A stretch of DNA of 64,000 nucleotides from Homalodisca vitripennis (taxonomy: Eukaryota > Arthropoda > Insecta > Hemiptera > Cicadellidae): the NCBI RefSeq assembly GCF_021130785.1, contig NC_060213.1:94666501-94730500 (forward strand). The letters are read 5' to 3'. The position numbers and the translations under genes were made by a program. Each line of letters begins with the position of its first letter. The first letter of the stretch is position 1. This document shows, piece by piece, positions 51,530 through 64,000 of the stretch. Under the pieces are notes generated by a model. It did not search any database and was not told the DNA's origin. It worked only from the letters and a program-made list of their open reading frames with translations.

Positions 51530-52947
51530 TGGTGGAGGCGCCAGGTGCATTACAGTTTTATAAAAATTTTAAGCACACTTCCACTAGATTAAACAGACTA
51601 GCACTGTTATTAACAGACTACGACATTGTAGTAAAAACATAAACGTGGCACTACAAACGTGTTAGCAGACTCCTTAAGCAGAAATCCGTTAGAACAACGT
51701 GTGGATGAAGAATTTACGGAAGTGTGTTTAACCGTCAATACTTTAATACAGACAAATCTACCCCTACTACATGCTCAAGACAGTTATTTGAAACAAATAC
51801 GCCTTGCGATGACCTCACCTGAGGCGGTAAATAAAAAAATCAGACAGACGGGCTTCAAGACATTACGAAGAAATAGATGGATTTTTATATTTCAAAACTT
51901 TCAACGGACGAGAAACTAGAAACTTATTGGCTATACCCCAAAAAACAACAAACACAAGAAATAGTAAAAATTTTTCATGACAACCCCTACACGGGTCGAC
52001 ACTTATCACATTATAAAACAGCTTCAAAAATAAAATTACGATATCACTGGCCGAATATGTACCGTGATATCCTCCAATATACAAAAACTTGTGAAGAATG
52101 TCAACTACATAGGCCAAAAACTAACTAAAATTACGGCCTACTACAACCTATTGCACCCTCCATAAAACTCTTCGACAGAATAAAAATAGACTTTGTAGGT
52201 AATATTACACAAAGTAATGGTTACAAATATATCCTAGTTACAACCGATGCCTGAACTAGAATGGCATTTGCAACCCCTTGTAGAAATGCAGATGCGAACA
52301 CGGTAGCGCAAAAATTATTAAATCTATTCTGCACATTTGGATTTCCTAGAATTATTAATCTTGACAGAGGAACACACTTTATGAATTCTGTAATTTCACA
52401 GTTACTAAATGCACTCGGGATTGAACAAAGGCCAGGCGCTGCTTATATGTCACAAGTACAAGGTGCGGTTGAAAAATACAACCACACGCTAATCAAGGCA
52501 ATATCTCATTACGTTGTGGAAAAAACCCCAATCTTGGTCAAAATATGTACAAATAGTTACATTTGCCTACAACACGTCTGTAAACATTTCAACAGGCTAC
52601 ACACCGCACTACCTCATGTTTGGTTACGAAGCTAACTTACCATCTGATTGTATATATTTTACAGGTTAATCCCGAAAAAAAAATTGTGTTGGAAAATATA
52701 TAAATTTTAGAGAAAATACGCAAAGTAATGCCGAAAATCATGAAATAAGCCTCAGGAAGCGCAAAAGAAATACTTTGACCGTGACAAAACTCATTTGGAT
52801 TTAAACCCCGGCGATGAAGTCTTGGTCCATTTCCCGAAAGACCACACACAAAAATATAGTAAATTCCTAACACCATTTAGAGGTCCTTTCCGCCAAGGGC
52901 CCTGGTGGTTCAGACGGCTTAGTATGCAAGTAATGTTTCCCACGTAA
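51530..52947 (+). pseudogene. pol: gypsy-type pol remnant (copy B)
   Basis: Same RNase H tail and integrase as 11161-12563, but split over at least four frames (51659-51919, 51877-52128, 52261-52635 and a tail). It shares the TGA after TTDA with copy A. Extra lesions include an added A in the AAAACATAAACG region, short in-frame insertions near 51845 and 51945, an earlier stop at 52126, and an added A near 52522. Integrase D-D-E positions are still readable. Confidence 0.85.
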
Positions 52948-53766
52948 TCGTTTACTACAATAAGAAAACGTACTCTAACTTGACACAACGTACATATTTA
53001 TAGTTTACTGAGAGATACATGTATATATCGCCTAGTAATAAGGAACACAATATGATGAAGTGTACTAGATATATCATATTTATTTAAGTTAGTAGATAAC
53101 AATGCTAACTTAATATACCCTACAAGGACTCCGTTTTCCTGAGATGCATCTCAAAGAAAGAGACATACATGGTCTAAATTATATAATCTTAGGATAAACA
53201 AATACTTCAATATATGACATATAAATGACATATGACATGTTTTAAATATTACATAGCTAATATAACATTGAAGGAAAGTAACATATATCTAACATAGCAC
53301 GGCAATATTTCTCATTAACAAACTATAATGCCTTGCTTTGGCAACTTATATTATGATCATAATAATGACTATTGACAGTAAGCACAAAGAAGGGATATTA
53401 TATATTCCTCAGAAACAAAGGTGCGTAGTATATTTTTGGATTTATAATAAATTAACATAATTTCGAACCTTATTTAAGAACACTAAAGATTAACATGCCT
53501 AGTAAAAAACTATTACATAGAGCTTGGGAAAAAATACGACACACCATCGAGAGGCCAATAAAAGATTTCTGTAAATAGAAAACCTTAGGCATAAATATGT
53601 ATTAATTATAAAATATTAACCTAAAATGTATATGTAACCTGTAGATATTAAATGATAGAATTCTGACACCAAAAAGCTAACTACAACCAGAGAAACCAGT
53701 CTACAAGACACCAATCTACAAGACACCGGTCTACAGCACTCTAACCGTCCCTACCACCCGAGACAG

Positions 53767-54822
53767 ATGAAGTCCTTGCAGCACTTCCTACTACTACTAC
53801 TGACAGCACTTGCCATGCCTCTTTTTACCAACTTTGCCAGCACATCAACCCACAACACAGGAGAACCCAATAAGTTCTAGTACAAATCTTCACAGGAACG
53901 TACTTTACTCCATGCCTCAGACACTACTTTATATCAGTTCCATCCCTATCATATACAAAAGTCCTTTCAACACGCAACATTTACATAAAAACGAACCCTC
54001 TCTAAATTTCTGCCCTAAAAAACCTCAACAACTCTCAAACCTTATGCAAGATACACAACAACCTTTCCAAATTACAAATCCCCATACATCAACAAATGGT
54101 AGCAGATCACCTACCATTCATCCAAAGACAACAACCAGATAGAAACAGAAGATCCCTCACGTTCGTCGGAGATTTCTTCGAATTGTGTTGTGACATTGTG
54201 TGTGACATTGCGACAGAACACCAAATACATGACTTGGTAGACAACATAGGAAGATGTCTACACAGCATTCTCAACACAACAAACACTACCTACTCTCCGA
54301 GCTACCTGCGTATTCACCTGCTTCAACGAAAACCTGATGCCTTTAGTAAACACAAGTCTCACTGAACAAATTTCTTGTAACAAATATCCAAACAAACCTG
54401 AAAGTAGTATGCTCACATCAGAAGACCCATCACTACATCCAAAAACCGAACAACACAGGAACTGTGGAAATCATCCTACCCTGTGAATGTTCTCTACACC
54501 ACGAAGAGTTAATACTTATAAACACAGTAATACCACGTGGTTCCAAAAACCCTTACAACTATCAAATAACACATCTTCTGCCCATTTCTTGGTCAATAGT
54601 TCACTCTATAATTATATTACCCCTCGAATCAGAAACAAGACAAGAATTACAACATCTCCACGAAATCTTAGATGAAAACTTTACCTTATCGACACCCAAC
54701 TACTTCGTTCACAATCTACAAAGAACCAACGCCACTTCCACCTAAAACACAACAACAACACGGAACTCATTTTGTACATTTTATTAGCCTGGACTTCTAT
54801 ATTAACACTACTTCTTTTATAG
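53767..54822 (+). pseudogene. env: env-like gene remnant (copy B)
   Basis: Counterpart of 13391-14432. The leader half is cut by a stop after 53876 and by indels. The cleavage-site half (54096-54365) keeps RNRRSLTFVGDFFEL but carries a 12-bp in-frame tandem duplication (GTGTGTGACATT-type, near 54189-54212) absent from copy A. It frameshifts near 54350 and continues in 54464-54745 in another frame. The membrane-anchor end is out of frame. Confidence 0.65.
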
Positions 54823-54842
54823 CCCTCTACTTCATCCTCTAA

Positions 54843-56186
54843 TGAGATGCTATTACAAATAAAATATGTGTTGGTTCATTTGAGGGTGTTGTATTGCTAA
54901 TCCAACCTATTTAGTTATTTATTTATTTCAACGGTCCAACACCATTTATACAAATAAAATAATACAGAGTAACTTAGTGTTTTGGTTTTATATATAAGTA
55001 CAACAGTAACAAGAATATGACTAGGATTAATAAATACTACACAACAATAACAAAATATGAAACAAATAGATACATTACTTAACGAATGGTAACAAAAACA
55101 ATATTGAATTAAACTAGGAAAATAAATAACAAGACTGACATTAGTACCTATAGGCTAGCTGTATAGCTAAATTTCATATCAAATAATGGAAGCTACCTTA
55201 CATTTAAAAGACACAACAGATTCATTAAAAAAGTCTACATGAGTATCAATATCACTTCCAGTTCTCAGGAGTCTAGAGAGGCCGCTGTGGTAGGAGTAAT
55301 AAGTCGAACGATGGCGTCTTTGAAATATCGTTCTGGAACAGGTTCCTCTTCAGACAGAGAGATCAACACTGCTGAGTAGAACCGGGCAGTCAATCAATCC
55401 ATTTACTAGCTTGTATAACGTAACCAAGTCAGTGATTTGACGCCTCGAATCCAGTGGACGGAGAGCAAATTGGTTTTCAATCTGAGCAATGGGAGTGCCA
55501 AAAATAGTTCCAGCCAAGCCGGCAGCCATGCATCCTGACAAAGCGTTTCTGTACGTTGTTTAGACTGTGTACATGGTTGAGTTGATAAGGCGACCAGATA
55601 ATAGACCCATACTCAAGAATAGGGTGGACTAGGGCTTTGTACAAGATTACCATAGAGTATGGCGAGACGAAGTGTTTTAGTTGATCTGAAGATGAATCCA
55701 AGCAACGAATTGGCTCTAGAAACTATATGCTGTAAGTGATCGTAAGGACCGAGGGAAGATGAATGGAACACACCCAAGTCCTTGAATTTAACAACTCTTC
55801 TCAGTGGAGCATTATCCAGCAAATAGTCTATTAAGATGATGTTTAGAACTACGTTTAAAATATAGTACAACACATTTGCCAGCTTTCAGCTCCATACCAT
55901 TAGAAACCGATTAGGTAACGATGTTATTTAGTGAGCATTCCAGGGCTTTACCATCAGAATGAACTTTATCAAAAATCTTTATGTCATCAGCATATATGAG
56001 GAAGTTTGAAAGTATAATCCCATTGATGTCATTCCATAAAAAATCAAGAAGAGAAAGGGACCCAAGTGGGACCCTTGGGGACCCACTAATCCCTTGGGGA
56101 TTATTATTAAATCCTCTCACAGCAGCCCCTGCTCACAATACATTATATTATTTCACAACCTTAATCTAAACAAAACCAACCTTACA
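54843..56186 (+). repeat. 3' LTR, split by LINE insertion (copy B)
   Basis: Left part 54843-54911, right part from 56102. Same split point as copy A. Confidence 0.7.
54912..56101 (-). mobile_element. Nested 5'-truncated Jockey/CR1-like LINE (copy B)
   Basis: Duplicate of 14522-15708. The RT tail is now broken into frames at 56120-55911, 55873-55613, 55701-55477 and 55541-55350 by one-base indels. The YADDIKIF box is still readable. Confidence 0.85.
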
Positions 56187-56252
56187 AACTACTAATATGA
56201 ACACAATATTACACACAGTATCACATTAAAAAGCTCAACATTTATAGAAAAT
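56187..56252. repeat. 66-bp direct repeat, right copy (copy B)
   Basis: Counterpart of 15794-15859, again directly after the 3' LTR. Confidence 0.9.
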
Positions 56253-57123
56253 GGAATTACATTTAAAAAAATTGTAATGGTGAGTCTAAACATCACTAAT
56301 TAAAAGAATCTTAAATTTTATAAATTATACAGTGCAAACGTAATAAATCTTTAATTATAACACACTATACTAACTTTTTTAATTATGACGATGAATTTAT
56401 TGAATTAATTAGAAACTATAAAATTATATTATTTTAAATCACGTATGGAAAGGTTCTAAAAGGTCTATAATGTATTATGTTGTGTAAAAGGCGGCAGTTA
56501 AGGGATTTGACGAAGTCTGCGATGCGTGTTGTACGTGCGTTGGAACTCTAACAAAGAGAAAATAGATTTATTTGCCCTTTGCTGAGGATGGTTTCATCCA
56601 TTAAGTCTGTAGTGTTCTGTCTACTGTCGTCTGAACTGGCTATTTGAGCAGATTTTATTCAATAAATGTAGTAGTCTTATAATCTTTTATGTAAACTACT
56701 GATTATGGAAAGGTTAAAATGGAACAATCTAATCTAATTGAGGAAAAGGTATAACTATGCCATGGTGTGTTTTGCAAAATATGTTTCGTTGAGACTGGAT
56801 TGAAAAATTTAATTCTACACACTCTAACATAATTATATAAATTAAAGTTTGACAAAACTTTAAGTGTTTTATTCCCTTAGCAGAAAATGAAAATTGTTCA
56901 AGCTAACTACATCTTAGGCTCCTATGATTAAGCAAAATCCATATATAACTCTTATTTAATTTAAAATTTAACATCTAAATATAAGCCACCAGGCTATAGT
57001 AAGGATAGGTATATAATAACTTGTTTAAGCACTAACACTAATTAGTCCCATTAGTACATATAATATAACATCAAAGATTATTATATTTATATTTATTGCA
57101 TTCTACGATACAGTTTGTTTATA

Positions 57124-57457
57124 CAGGGTGGATAAAAAGTTGAACAGCTACCCCTCTACTTTGTTTGTTAAACAATTATTGTTCCGGTATCACTGGCAAT
57201 TATTTTGCATGGCAAAGACATCTGTAGTTTTAACAATTGTATTAAGCTCTTTAAAATAAGAGATTACTTGCGAGGGTGTTTTAAACCATTTAACATCTTT
57301 TAGTTGTCCTCAAAATCCTGAATTTTTGGTAAATTTAAAACATTTTTAGAATCACCAAGTAAAAAAAATTCCTTTCCTATTTCCATCACTACTAAATGGA
57401 AGGTATCTATTTAGAAACATTATAATAGAAGTTTTAGAATAAAGTAAGTACACCCTG
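57124..57457. mobile_element. Possible short MITE with CAGGGTG ends (copy B)
   Basis: Better preserved than its partner at 16736-17050, with exact 7-bp inverted ends CAGGGTG/CACCCTG. It is preceded by TA but followed by TTTA, so the target duplication is uncertain. Confidence 0.4.
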
Positions 57458-57678
57458 TTTAATTCTTAACCATTGAATTGTGTACTTATAGTCGTTGCAT
57501 ATATTATCAAGTATAATTTGAAAGTATCGCTTAACTGAGGTTATTTTTTGAATTTTAAGTCAATAACTCATTAAAATCTTTATTTGTATTGTTGAAAAAA
57601 AGAAAGGCAGATAATCACAAAGAAAATAAGCTTTATTTCCTAAAAACTCTAAAAATAGCATTTGCTTTGTGTATGTAA

Positions 57679-57725
<47 letters not shown>
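57679..57725. repeat. (CA)n(TA)n microsatellite at the mariner insertion site
   Basis: About 13 CA then about 10 TA units, ending in the TA that abuts the mariner left end. It corresponds to 17270-17390 in copy A. Confidence 0.97.
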
Positions 57726-58175
57726 CAGGGTGTATATTATGTCTGGAAACACCCAAATATATCCTTTAATAATTTAAATATAAATTTGAAACCTCTTACA
57801 ATCGTGATAGAGATTGGGCATCTACTTTTTGGAACAATGTTTTGTTATGTCACACCAACGGGGGACGTTCCTGCCGAGGGTATCGTGAATATTCTTAATG
57901 GAAGCCTATACCTTGTGATACATAATTTTAAAGGTAATAGCTTACTGAATTGAATGCCACAAAACCGCATCTCAAAGGAATTATTCTATCAGAAAATAGA
58001 GCATTTTTAGTATTGAAAATTTACTGATGTTCAACAATGTAATTTTAACATGGTTCTTGCCACAAAATGTGTTACACTAATTTTTTAGCATTTTTTAAAT
58101 GTTCAATTAAAATAAAATAAACAATTTATTTTTAAGCTGGTTTCATTAGTACAAATTTACCAGTTTTTATTACAA
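57726..58175 (+). repeat. Mariner left terminal inverted repeat
   Basis: Complementary to 59658-60101, from CAGGGTG to about CAGTTTTTATTACA. Only occasional mismatches and one-base indels separate the arms. Confidence 0.9.
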
Positions 58176-58479
58176 TGAATAAAACTTATGAGTCACTTTC
58201 TCTGATTACTTATGAATCTGTACTGGTGTTTTCCAGTCAGCAGGAAGGTTTTAAAGAGACAAAGGTCACTAGCCTATGAGAAACATTATTGTGTTATTAA
58301 TCATCTGGTCTACAGGTTTCAGTTTGTTGAGCATGGAGCTTTCACTAGACAGGTCTAAGCTTGGGAATTACAAATGGACAAAGGTCATATCATTCCTGTC
58401 GAGTTAATCAGTGTCTCTGAAGCATTGCTGCCCAACAAGTTATCTAATTACAGTAGTTCAGTTTTTATTTGGCATTTTA

Positions 58480-59594
58480 ATGGAATTGTCTGAAAGAGAA
58501 CGAATTACTCTGTTGATGATGCGAGGATATGGCGATCGTCAAAGATCTTATCGGGAAGTTTGTAATTTGTTTAATGACACTTTCCCAGAAAGGAATCCCA
58601 TAAGTGTTTCAACAATATCAAAAACTATTGAGCGTTTTGAAATGACAGGGAGTGTACGTAATCGGCCAAAGTCGGGTAGGATACAATCTGCACCAGATGA
58701 AGAACATGCACTAGATGTTTTGCAAACATTTATTGAAGACCCACATACATCGCTCAGAAAAGCTGCACAGCAACATGATATGCACCCTATGTCTGTGAGT
58801 AAGATTTTGAAAATTAATAAATACAAACCATTTAAAGTTCATTTAGTCCAACAGTTAAGTGAGGATGATTACGACAGAAGAGTTGAGTTTTGTGAACTTG
58901 TGATGCGCAAATGTGATGACAATAGAGATTTTCTGACCAACATACTATTTTCTGATGAGGCAACTTTTTTTCCTAAATGGCAATGTTAACAGGCACAATT
59001 GCCGTTACTGGGCTAGTGAAAACCCACATTGGATTACTGAGTCCCATTCACAGCAACCACAAAAACTGAACGTATGGTGTGAAATTTTAGGTAACAAAAT
59101 TGTTGGACCCTTTTTCATCAATGGAAATTTTAAATGCCGAACTTTACTACAATATGCTCCAAAATGAAATAATCCCAGCTATTCAAATTGCATCAGGAGA
59201 ATACTTTGATAATGTATGGTTTCAGCAGGATGGTGCTCCACCCCATTATGGGAGACAGGTAAGAGAGTATTTGGATTTAAGGTTTCCTCATAAATGGATT
59301 GGCCGAAGAGGAGAAATCGAATGGCCTCCAAGATCTCCGGATTTGTCACCAATCGATTATTTCCTATGGGGTCATTTAAAATCCAATGTTTATAGAAGAA
59401 AGCCTCATAATTTGGAAGACCTAAGAAACAGGATTATAGAGGAGATTGCTTTGATAACTGAAGAAATGTTAGGCAACTCTGTCGAATCATTTTACACAAG
59501 ATTGGCTCATTGTCAAACCGTAGAAGGAACACAGTTCGAACAATTGCTTTTGACACCAAATGCAGGTAAAACGTTTGTTGTAAGACTTTTCTAA
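58480..59594 (+). pseudogene. DD41D mariner-family transposase, two frame breaks
   Basis: About 370 codons, full length for a mariner transposase. An N-terminal helix-turn-helix region reads VCNLFNDTFP…SVSTISKTIERF, then a second DNA-binding helix region follows. Catalytic residues: D in LFSDEATFF, D in WFQQDGAPPHY, D in SPIDYFLWG, with 41 residues between the second and third, hence DD41D. The C-terminal end is VVRLF. I chose the ATG at 58480 (MELSERERI) over an upstream in-frame ATG at 58411 because family proteins start near this block. The frame breaks at about 58970 (after a run of T) and about 59130 (run of T) are single-base changes in or next to homopolymers, so they may be mutations or sequence errors. 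Confidence 0.9.
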
Positions 59595-59657
59595 CAGTAT
59601 ACATTATTTTCTATTTGTAATAAGAAATCAATAACATAAGTATTTCCATAATTGTAC

Positions 59658-60099
59658 TGTAATAAAAACTGGCAAATTTGTGCTAATAGAACCAGCTTAA
59701 AATGAAATTTTTGTTTTATTTAATTGAACATTTAAAAAAATGCTAAAAAATTAGTGTAACACATTTTGTGGCAAGAACCATGTTAAAATTACATTGTTGA
59801 ACATCAGTAAATTTTCAATACTAAAATTGCTCTATTTTCTGATAGAATAATTCCCTTGAGATGCGGTTTGTGGCATTCAATTCAGTAAGCTATTACCTTT
59901 AAAATTATGTATCACAAGGTATAGGCTTCCATTAAGAATATTCACGATACCCTCGGCAGGACGTCCCCCGTTGGTGTGACATACCAAAACATTGTTCCAA
60001 AAAGTAGATGCCCAATCTCTATCACGATTGTAAGAGGTTTCAAATTTATATTTAAATTATTAAAGGATATATTTGGGTGTTTCCAGACATAATATACAC

Positions 60100-60101
<2 letters not shown>
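59658..60101 (-). repeat. Mariner right terminal inverted repeat
   Basis: Inverted partner of 57726-58175. It ends in CACCC directly against a TA repeat, two bases short of the left arm. Confidence 0.9.

Positions 60102-60161
<60 letters not shown>
60102..60161. repeat. (TA)n microsatellite right of the mariner
   Basis: About 30 TA units, then ATAATAAAATAAAAG as in copy A at 17387. It probably grew from the TA target duplication and the original TA tract. Confidence 0.97.
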
Positions 60162-60163
<2 letters not shown>

Positions 60164-63100
60164 ATAAAATAAAAGTTAGATCGATGTTTACAATAAAACC
60201 ATTCACAACCAAAACTTCTACGACAACAGATGAGCAAAAACTAATAACTCTTCAACAATAATAATTTGATTTCCTTTGTCGAAGAAAAGTCGAAGCAGAG
60301 TAATCAACGCTTCGAAGGGTAGTTGGTGCCCTATAAGTGTTTTATTGTTTTACTCGCTGTCATTTTCATTTATTACGTATTGTTATTGCTGTTAATGTTG
60401 TTTTATTACCTTAGCGTTAGCAAAAACTATCACTCAAGGGGCTGTTATATTCCATTTGTAACTCTTGATCTCTTAGTCTAAATGACCGTACGATATCTTA
60501 CGAAATAAATAACCTGTACACTTCAAGTGTCTAGGAAGCTTTATTTGTATGTAAGCAAAATCGAGTTGATTGCAAAAAAAGAAATTAAATTAAATTTACT
60601 TTACTCATATTAGATTTCAAAGGTTAAATACATCACGTGTTGCCTACATATTGTAGTACATATATCACATTTTGTAACTTGGTGAGTAAAAGTATATTGA
60701 TTCAACAGTGTTTTGAAACCCAAACTATGAAGACAATTTTCAATGCAATTTCATGACGCTCGTAAAGTAGTCACATAGCTTAAATTCCTCAACTTTAAAA
60801 TCCTATCATGCACTTACGTTGTCTTAGCCAAGGATTCGAGAAATACCCAGTGAAAAAACTATTCTAAAAAGTATTCTGATCACAAGTTTTTCTACAAGAA
60901 GCCTGGATGCGATAACCTTTAACGATATTTTAATGTCGTAATTGAGTTTTATTTAGTTTAAAAGTTCAACATATTTTAACTTGATTTAAATAGTTAAAAG
61001 TGACAAGATTTTAACAAGCCATTGTTTTTAATTTTGTACATTGAAATTGAAAATTTTATTTTATTATGTTACGATTTTGGCATATGTTAAAAATTATAAA
61101 TTTCTACCTTTGATAGTTTTTTTAGTAAAAAACTAATATAATAAACACATAAAGACGGACAGGCGGAAAACAATGCGTTTTAGGACATACATGTAAAGGA
61201 ACGTTTCGGTTTATTCTAACCCTTGGAACAACCTCCTGTAGTCTGTTGGTGTATTTCAGTTAAACTCTTTATATATATAGGATTACAGTAAAAAAGTAAA
61301 CTTTTAAAAAATATGTTTTTTATACATTTACATTAATTGGGAAAAGTTTTTTAACGTTACCAAATATTCCTGTGATTGTTAAATTTTAAAGTGTTTGGAT
61401 TTATATTTTTAAACCTTTTATCAAATAACGAAAATGTGTATGTGTAAGTATTGTATGAAATATATTTATTTGAACCGTAACTCAAGAGAACTGATGCTTA
61501 GTGGTTACTAACGCAAATTCCTGGGTGCTAAAACAAAAACACACTGTAGTAAGAATTACAAGGACCTAATTATTATTTTTATACTTATGCTTTTATCTAT
61601 ACTGTATGGTTATTTGGAAGAACTGTACAGAAATATATAATTTTTATTTTCGGTTTACCTGTATATTTGATATCAAAGCAACTAATTATTTCTCAACAAT
61701 AATTCAGAATAATTTAGATATTAGACATGGCTGTTCATTACGTGGGATTTCATAACGGAATACATTATGTTTCATATCTGATAAGTTATTTGATGTAGAT
61801 GCATGGGAATGTAAGAGTAAGTCCACTTGTTACATTATGTACCACATGACTTGCAACTATTGGATTTATAAGTAACAAAGGGTCCTGTTACATTGACTGA
61901 GGGCCTCAGGAGTCTGACGAAAACTAACTAATGTATGCTCTGGAGTATTAGTTAGGGACCCTTGGTATCCTCGATAGACTGAGCTATCACCCTGTAACTG
62001 TCTATACTTAGTATCTGATATAGTATAAATATTATTGTCTAGGACACATTACTCTTTGCTTTGTGTTTCACTGTAGGTCACTCTTATTGCGTAAACCAAA
62101 TTTTCCCTTGGGTTCAGACAAACTCTATGTCTCTTTATGTAAAAAACTACTTTTTTTATTACCCTCATCACCATAACCCAACACACCTGTACACTTTTCA
62201 CCTCTGAGTATTTAAATATGTATCTCATATAATTACTTTAAATTATTACTGTATAGTATCTTACAGGTATAACGTTAATTGTCGATAAAAGTCAAGCGTT
62301 TTGCTAACTATGTTAGTATTTTGAGGCCTATTTTTTAAGGTCTTTATATTCTATAAATATAATTACTCAAATTCGTGAAACGTTTAGATTACAAGTGACA
62401 ACATGATCGATCAAAGCCAAAGACCTTACAAACCTCATAGATCGTAAAATATGAAGGTTTGATAAATTTAATTTGCATAAAAATAGTAACCACAGAGTGA
62501 TTATAATAATGAGAATACGTCATGGTATGTTACGTGTATAATCATTTTGACCTATGCATTTTTCCATATGACTTTAAAATATTAACTATTAAAACATGTT
62601 TTTATTTAAATTTGTTTACATTGCTTTCGGTGTTGTGCAGCGAGATTTTTTAACTCTGTTCCATCTGAAATTGTCTGGTATTGAATTTGGAATACAAGGA
62701 AAATAAATGTAATTGATGGAAATTCAAGGACACCAATCTTTAAAGAAGTTTATTCACGAATTAATTTCTTTGTTACACTAGATAACCATTGTGCTACATA
62801 CAACACAGTGGTAATAAGTAAAAGTAAATTTTTTTAAATGTACTTATGATATTATTCTATTAGAAAAAATATAACGGTTTAGTCATATTTTTTTTTAAAT
62901 TTCTAATTTTAACGTAAATTTATCAAACCATTGTTACATATTATTATACTAGCATAATAACGAGAAATATATAACGAGAGTAAGGGAATAAAATACATTT
63001 GTGCCACAAACAAAAACAGAGTTGAGATTGAAGTAGATAGAATGCGAATCAACCTAGTTCGTTGAATGAAAAACGGAAATTAAAACCTGGAAAGAGAAGA

Positions 63101-63518
63101 ACAGTTCACCGTGAACTCTTCATACTTGTTTTGTTGTTCTGTATTATTTTCATGGATGTAACTTTAGCTGAGTACAACTTCTGTTGAGTCTAAAAGTCTA
63201 TTCATTTAAACATGTTTATTTTTTGAATAGTTAGATGATACATTAATGCATCACGTTGGATTACTTATTGGCTATATATTAGCAGATAATTCGACTACAG
63301 AAATGTTGAAAGAAAATTCACTGATACAAAAACTAGAATAAGTTATATGGCGCCATATGCCAATCCATTGCATTTGCTTAGGTGTCATTAAAGTCTATCC
63401 TACAGTAAACTGACACAATTTCTTTTTTTTTGTCTCAGTATATAAAAAAATAATTTGTTAATTCAATGAATTTTAATCAATGGTTATGAGTTGTTATTTT
63501 AAATATTTGTTAGCTTAA
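60162..63518. other. Non-coding AT-rich stretch (copy B)
   Basis: Collinear with copy A 17390-21937, minus the two blocks at 18231-18559 and 19893-20759. No gene is seen. Confidence 0.65.
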
Positions 63519-64000
63519 CCCTAGAACACTACCGTGTTTTGATATACTTTTGTTACTACCGATACGTAACTTTTACTTAGCATGTTTATTTTTGTGTTTT
63601 AGGTTATGTAAAGGTTTATTTTCATGCCTGTGTATTGTGTTTGTGTAGTTTCTTGCCTATGTGTTTATTTAAGGTGATGATGCGTGTGTTTAAGCGTGTG
63701 TGCGTGTATGTAATGCGTGCATGTGTGATAAATGATGTTTTCCTAATCTTCATATCTGCAATGCCATAAAAACTCATCCTTTCCAAAAAGCCTACAAATT
63801 GTCTACTAACTCCAAGACTTTTATTTACCAAAAAGAACCTACTATAGTTTTAGTTACTTATTTTACTATACACACTTATACGTAAAATATACGTATTTTT
63901 ATCAAGCAATACTACCGCTACGTAAAATTGACGCATGGTCTAAATAAAAATAAATATTTAGATAAGAAAAAGAACTACACACGCCCTTACACTTCGTAGG
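63519..64000. mobile_element. piggyBac-type MITE (copy B), cut by window end
   Basis: TTAA at 63515-63518, then CCCTAGAACACTACCGTG, as at 21938. It matches copy A until the window stops at the equivalent of 22431, so its right terminus is not visible. Confidence 0.88.

Larger units (their letters stand above)
51379..56186 (+). mobile_element. Internally deleted gypsy-type LTR retroelement (copy B)
   Basis: Duplicate of the element at 11010-15793 with the same deletion of gag, protease and RT and the same nested LINE. It has more frame breaks than copy A. Confidence 0.8.
57726..60101 (+). mobile_element. DD41D (rosa-like) mariner with about 450-bp inverted ends
   Basis: The element starts CAGGGTGTATATTATG after a TA and ends with the inverted copy ACATAATATACACCC followed by a TA run. 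The terminal TG of the right end seems lost to the microsatellite. The inverted repeats extend about 450 bp inward on each side with high identity. A transposase lies between them. Copy A has the unoccupied microsatellite, so the insertion is specific to copy B. It is the least decayed element in the window. Confidence 0.93.
39351..64000. repeat. Large duplication, copy B
   Basis: Second copy of the 1-22431 segment, direct orientation, longer because of two transposon insertions. Its copy of the LTR element is more decayed than that in copy A, with extra frameshifts in integrase and env. It runs to the window end, so its right limit is unknown. It may be a true tandem paralogue or an alternative haplotype retained by the assembly. 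Confidence 0.97.

Noticed and set aside
58411..58989. Start of the transposase at 58411
   Set aside because: The first 23 residues are unlike mariner N-termini, while MELSERERI at 58480 fits. The upstream ATG is probably untranslated leader.

Overview
The window looks like gene-poor, AT-rich repeat DNA from an arthropod, most likely an insect. I base this on R1-clade, Jockey/CR1-like and gypsy-type retroelements, a rosa-like (DD41D) mariner, TTAA-flanked piggyBac-type MITEs and long CA/TG/TA microsatellites. I find no host protein-coding gene, tRNA, rRNA or CRISPR array. Every convincing coding stretch belongs to a mobile element, and nearly all of them are broken.

The main structure is a large direct duplication. 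Bases 1-22431 (copy A) reappear almost base for base at 39351-64000 (copy B), a period of about 39.35 kb. Copy B meets the window end and copy A meets the window start, so the duplication may be larger than what is visible. The copies share a 160-bp-period tandem array (about 1223-1735), a perfect 50-bp palindrome (951-1000), an old internally deleted gypsy-type LTR element with an env-like gene (11010-15793), a LINE fragment nested in its 3' LTR (14522-15708), and a TTAA-flanked MITE (21938-22556).

The copies differ by scattered substitutions, one-base indels and clean structural events. Copy B alone carries a 1.03-kb TTAA MITE (40052-41081) and a 2.4-kb DD41D mariner with about 450-bp inverted ends (57726-60101), each matched by an empty site in copy A. 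Copy A alone carries segments at 18231-18559 and 19893-20759. The two could be paralogous tandem copies or two haplotypes placed in series by the assembler.

Between the copies (22432-39350) lie AT-rich sequence with dispersed and inverted repeats (24.5-28 kb), a poly-C minisatellite followed by homopolymer-distorted sequence (25.0-26.8 kb), a minus-strand LINE tail with an RNase H domain (31.57-32.49 kb), a GC-richer block (32.5-33.69 kb), and a strongly purine-biased, degenerate R1-clade LINE (33.69-37.93 kb).

The genes do not form a pathway. The window records successive transposition: gypsy insertion, then LINE insertion into its LTR, then duplication or haplotype divergence, then MITE and mariner insertion. 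The mariner is the youngest and best preserved element, with only two apparent single-base frame breaks in its transposase.
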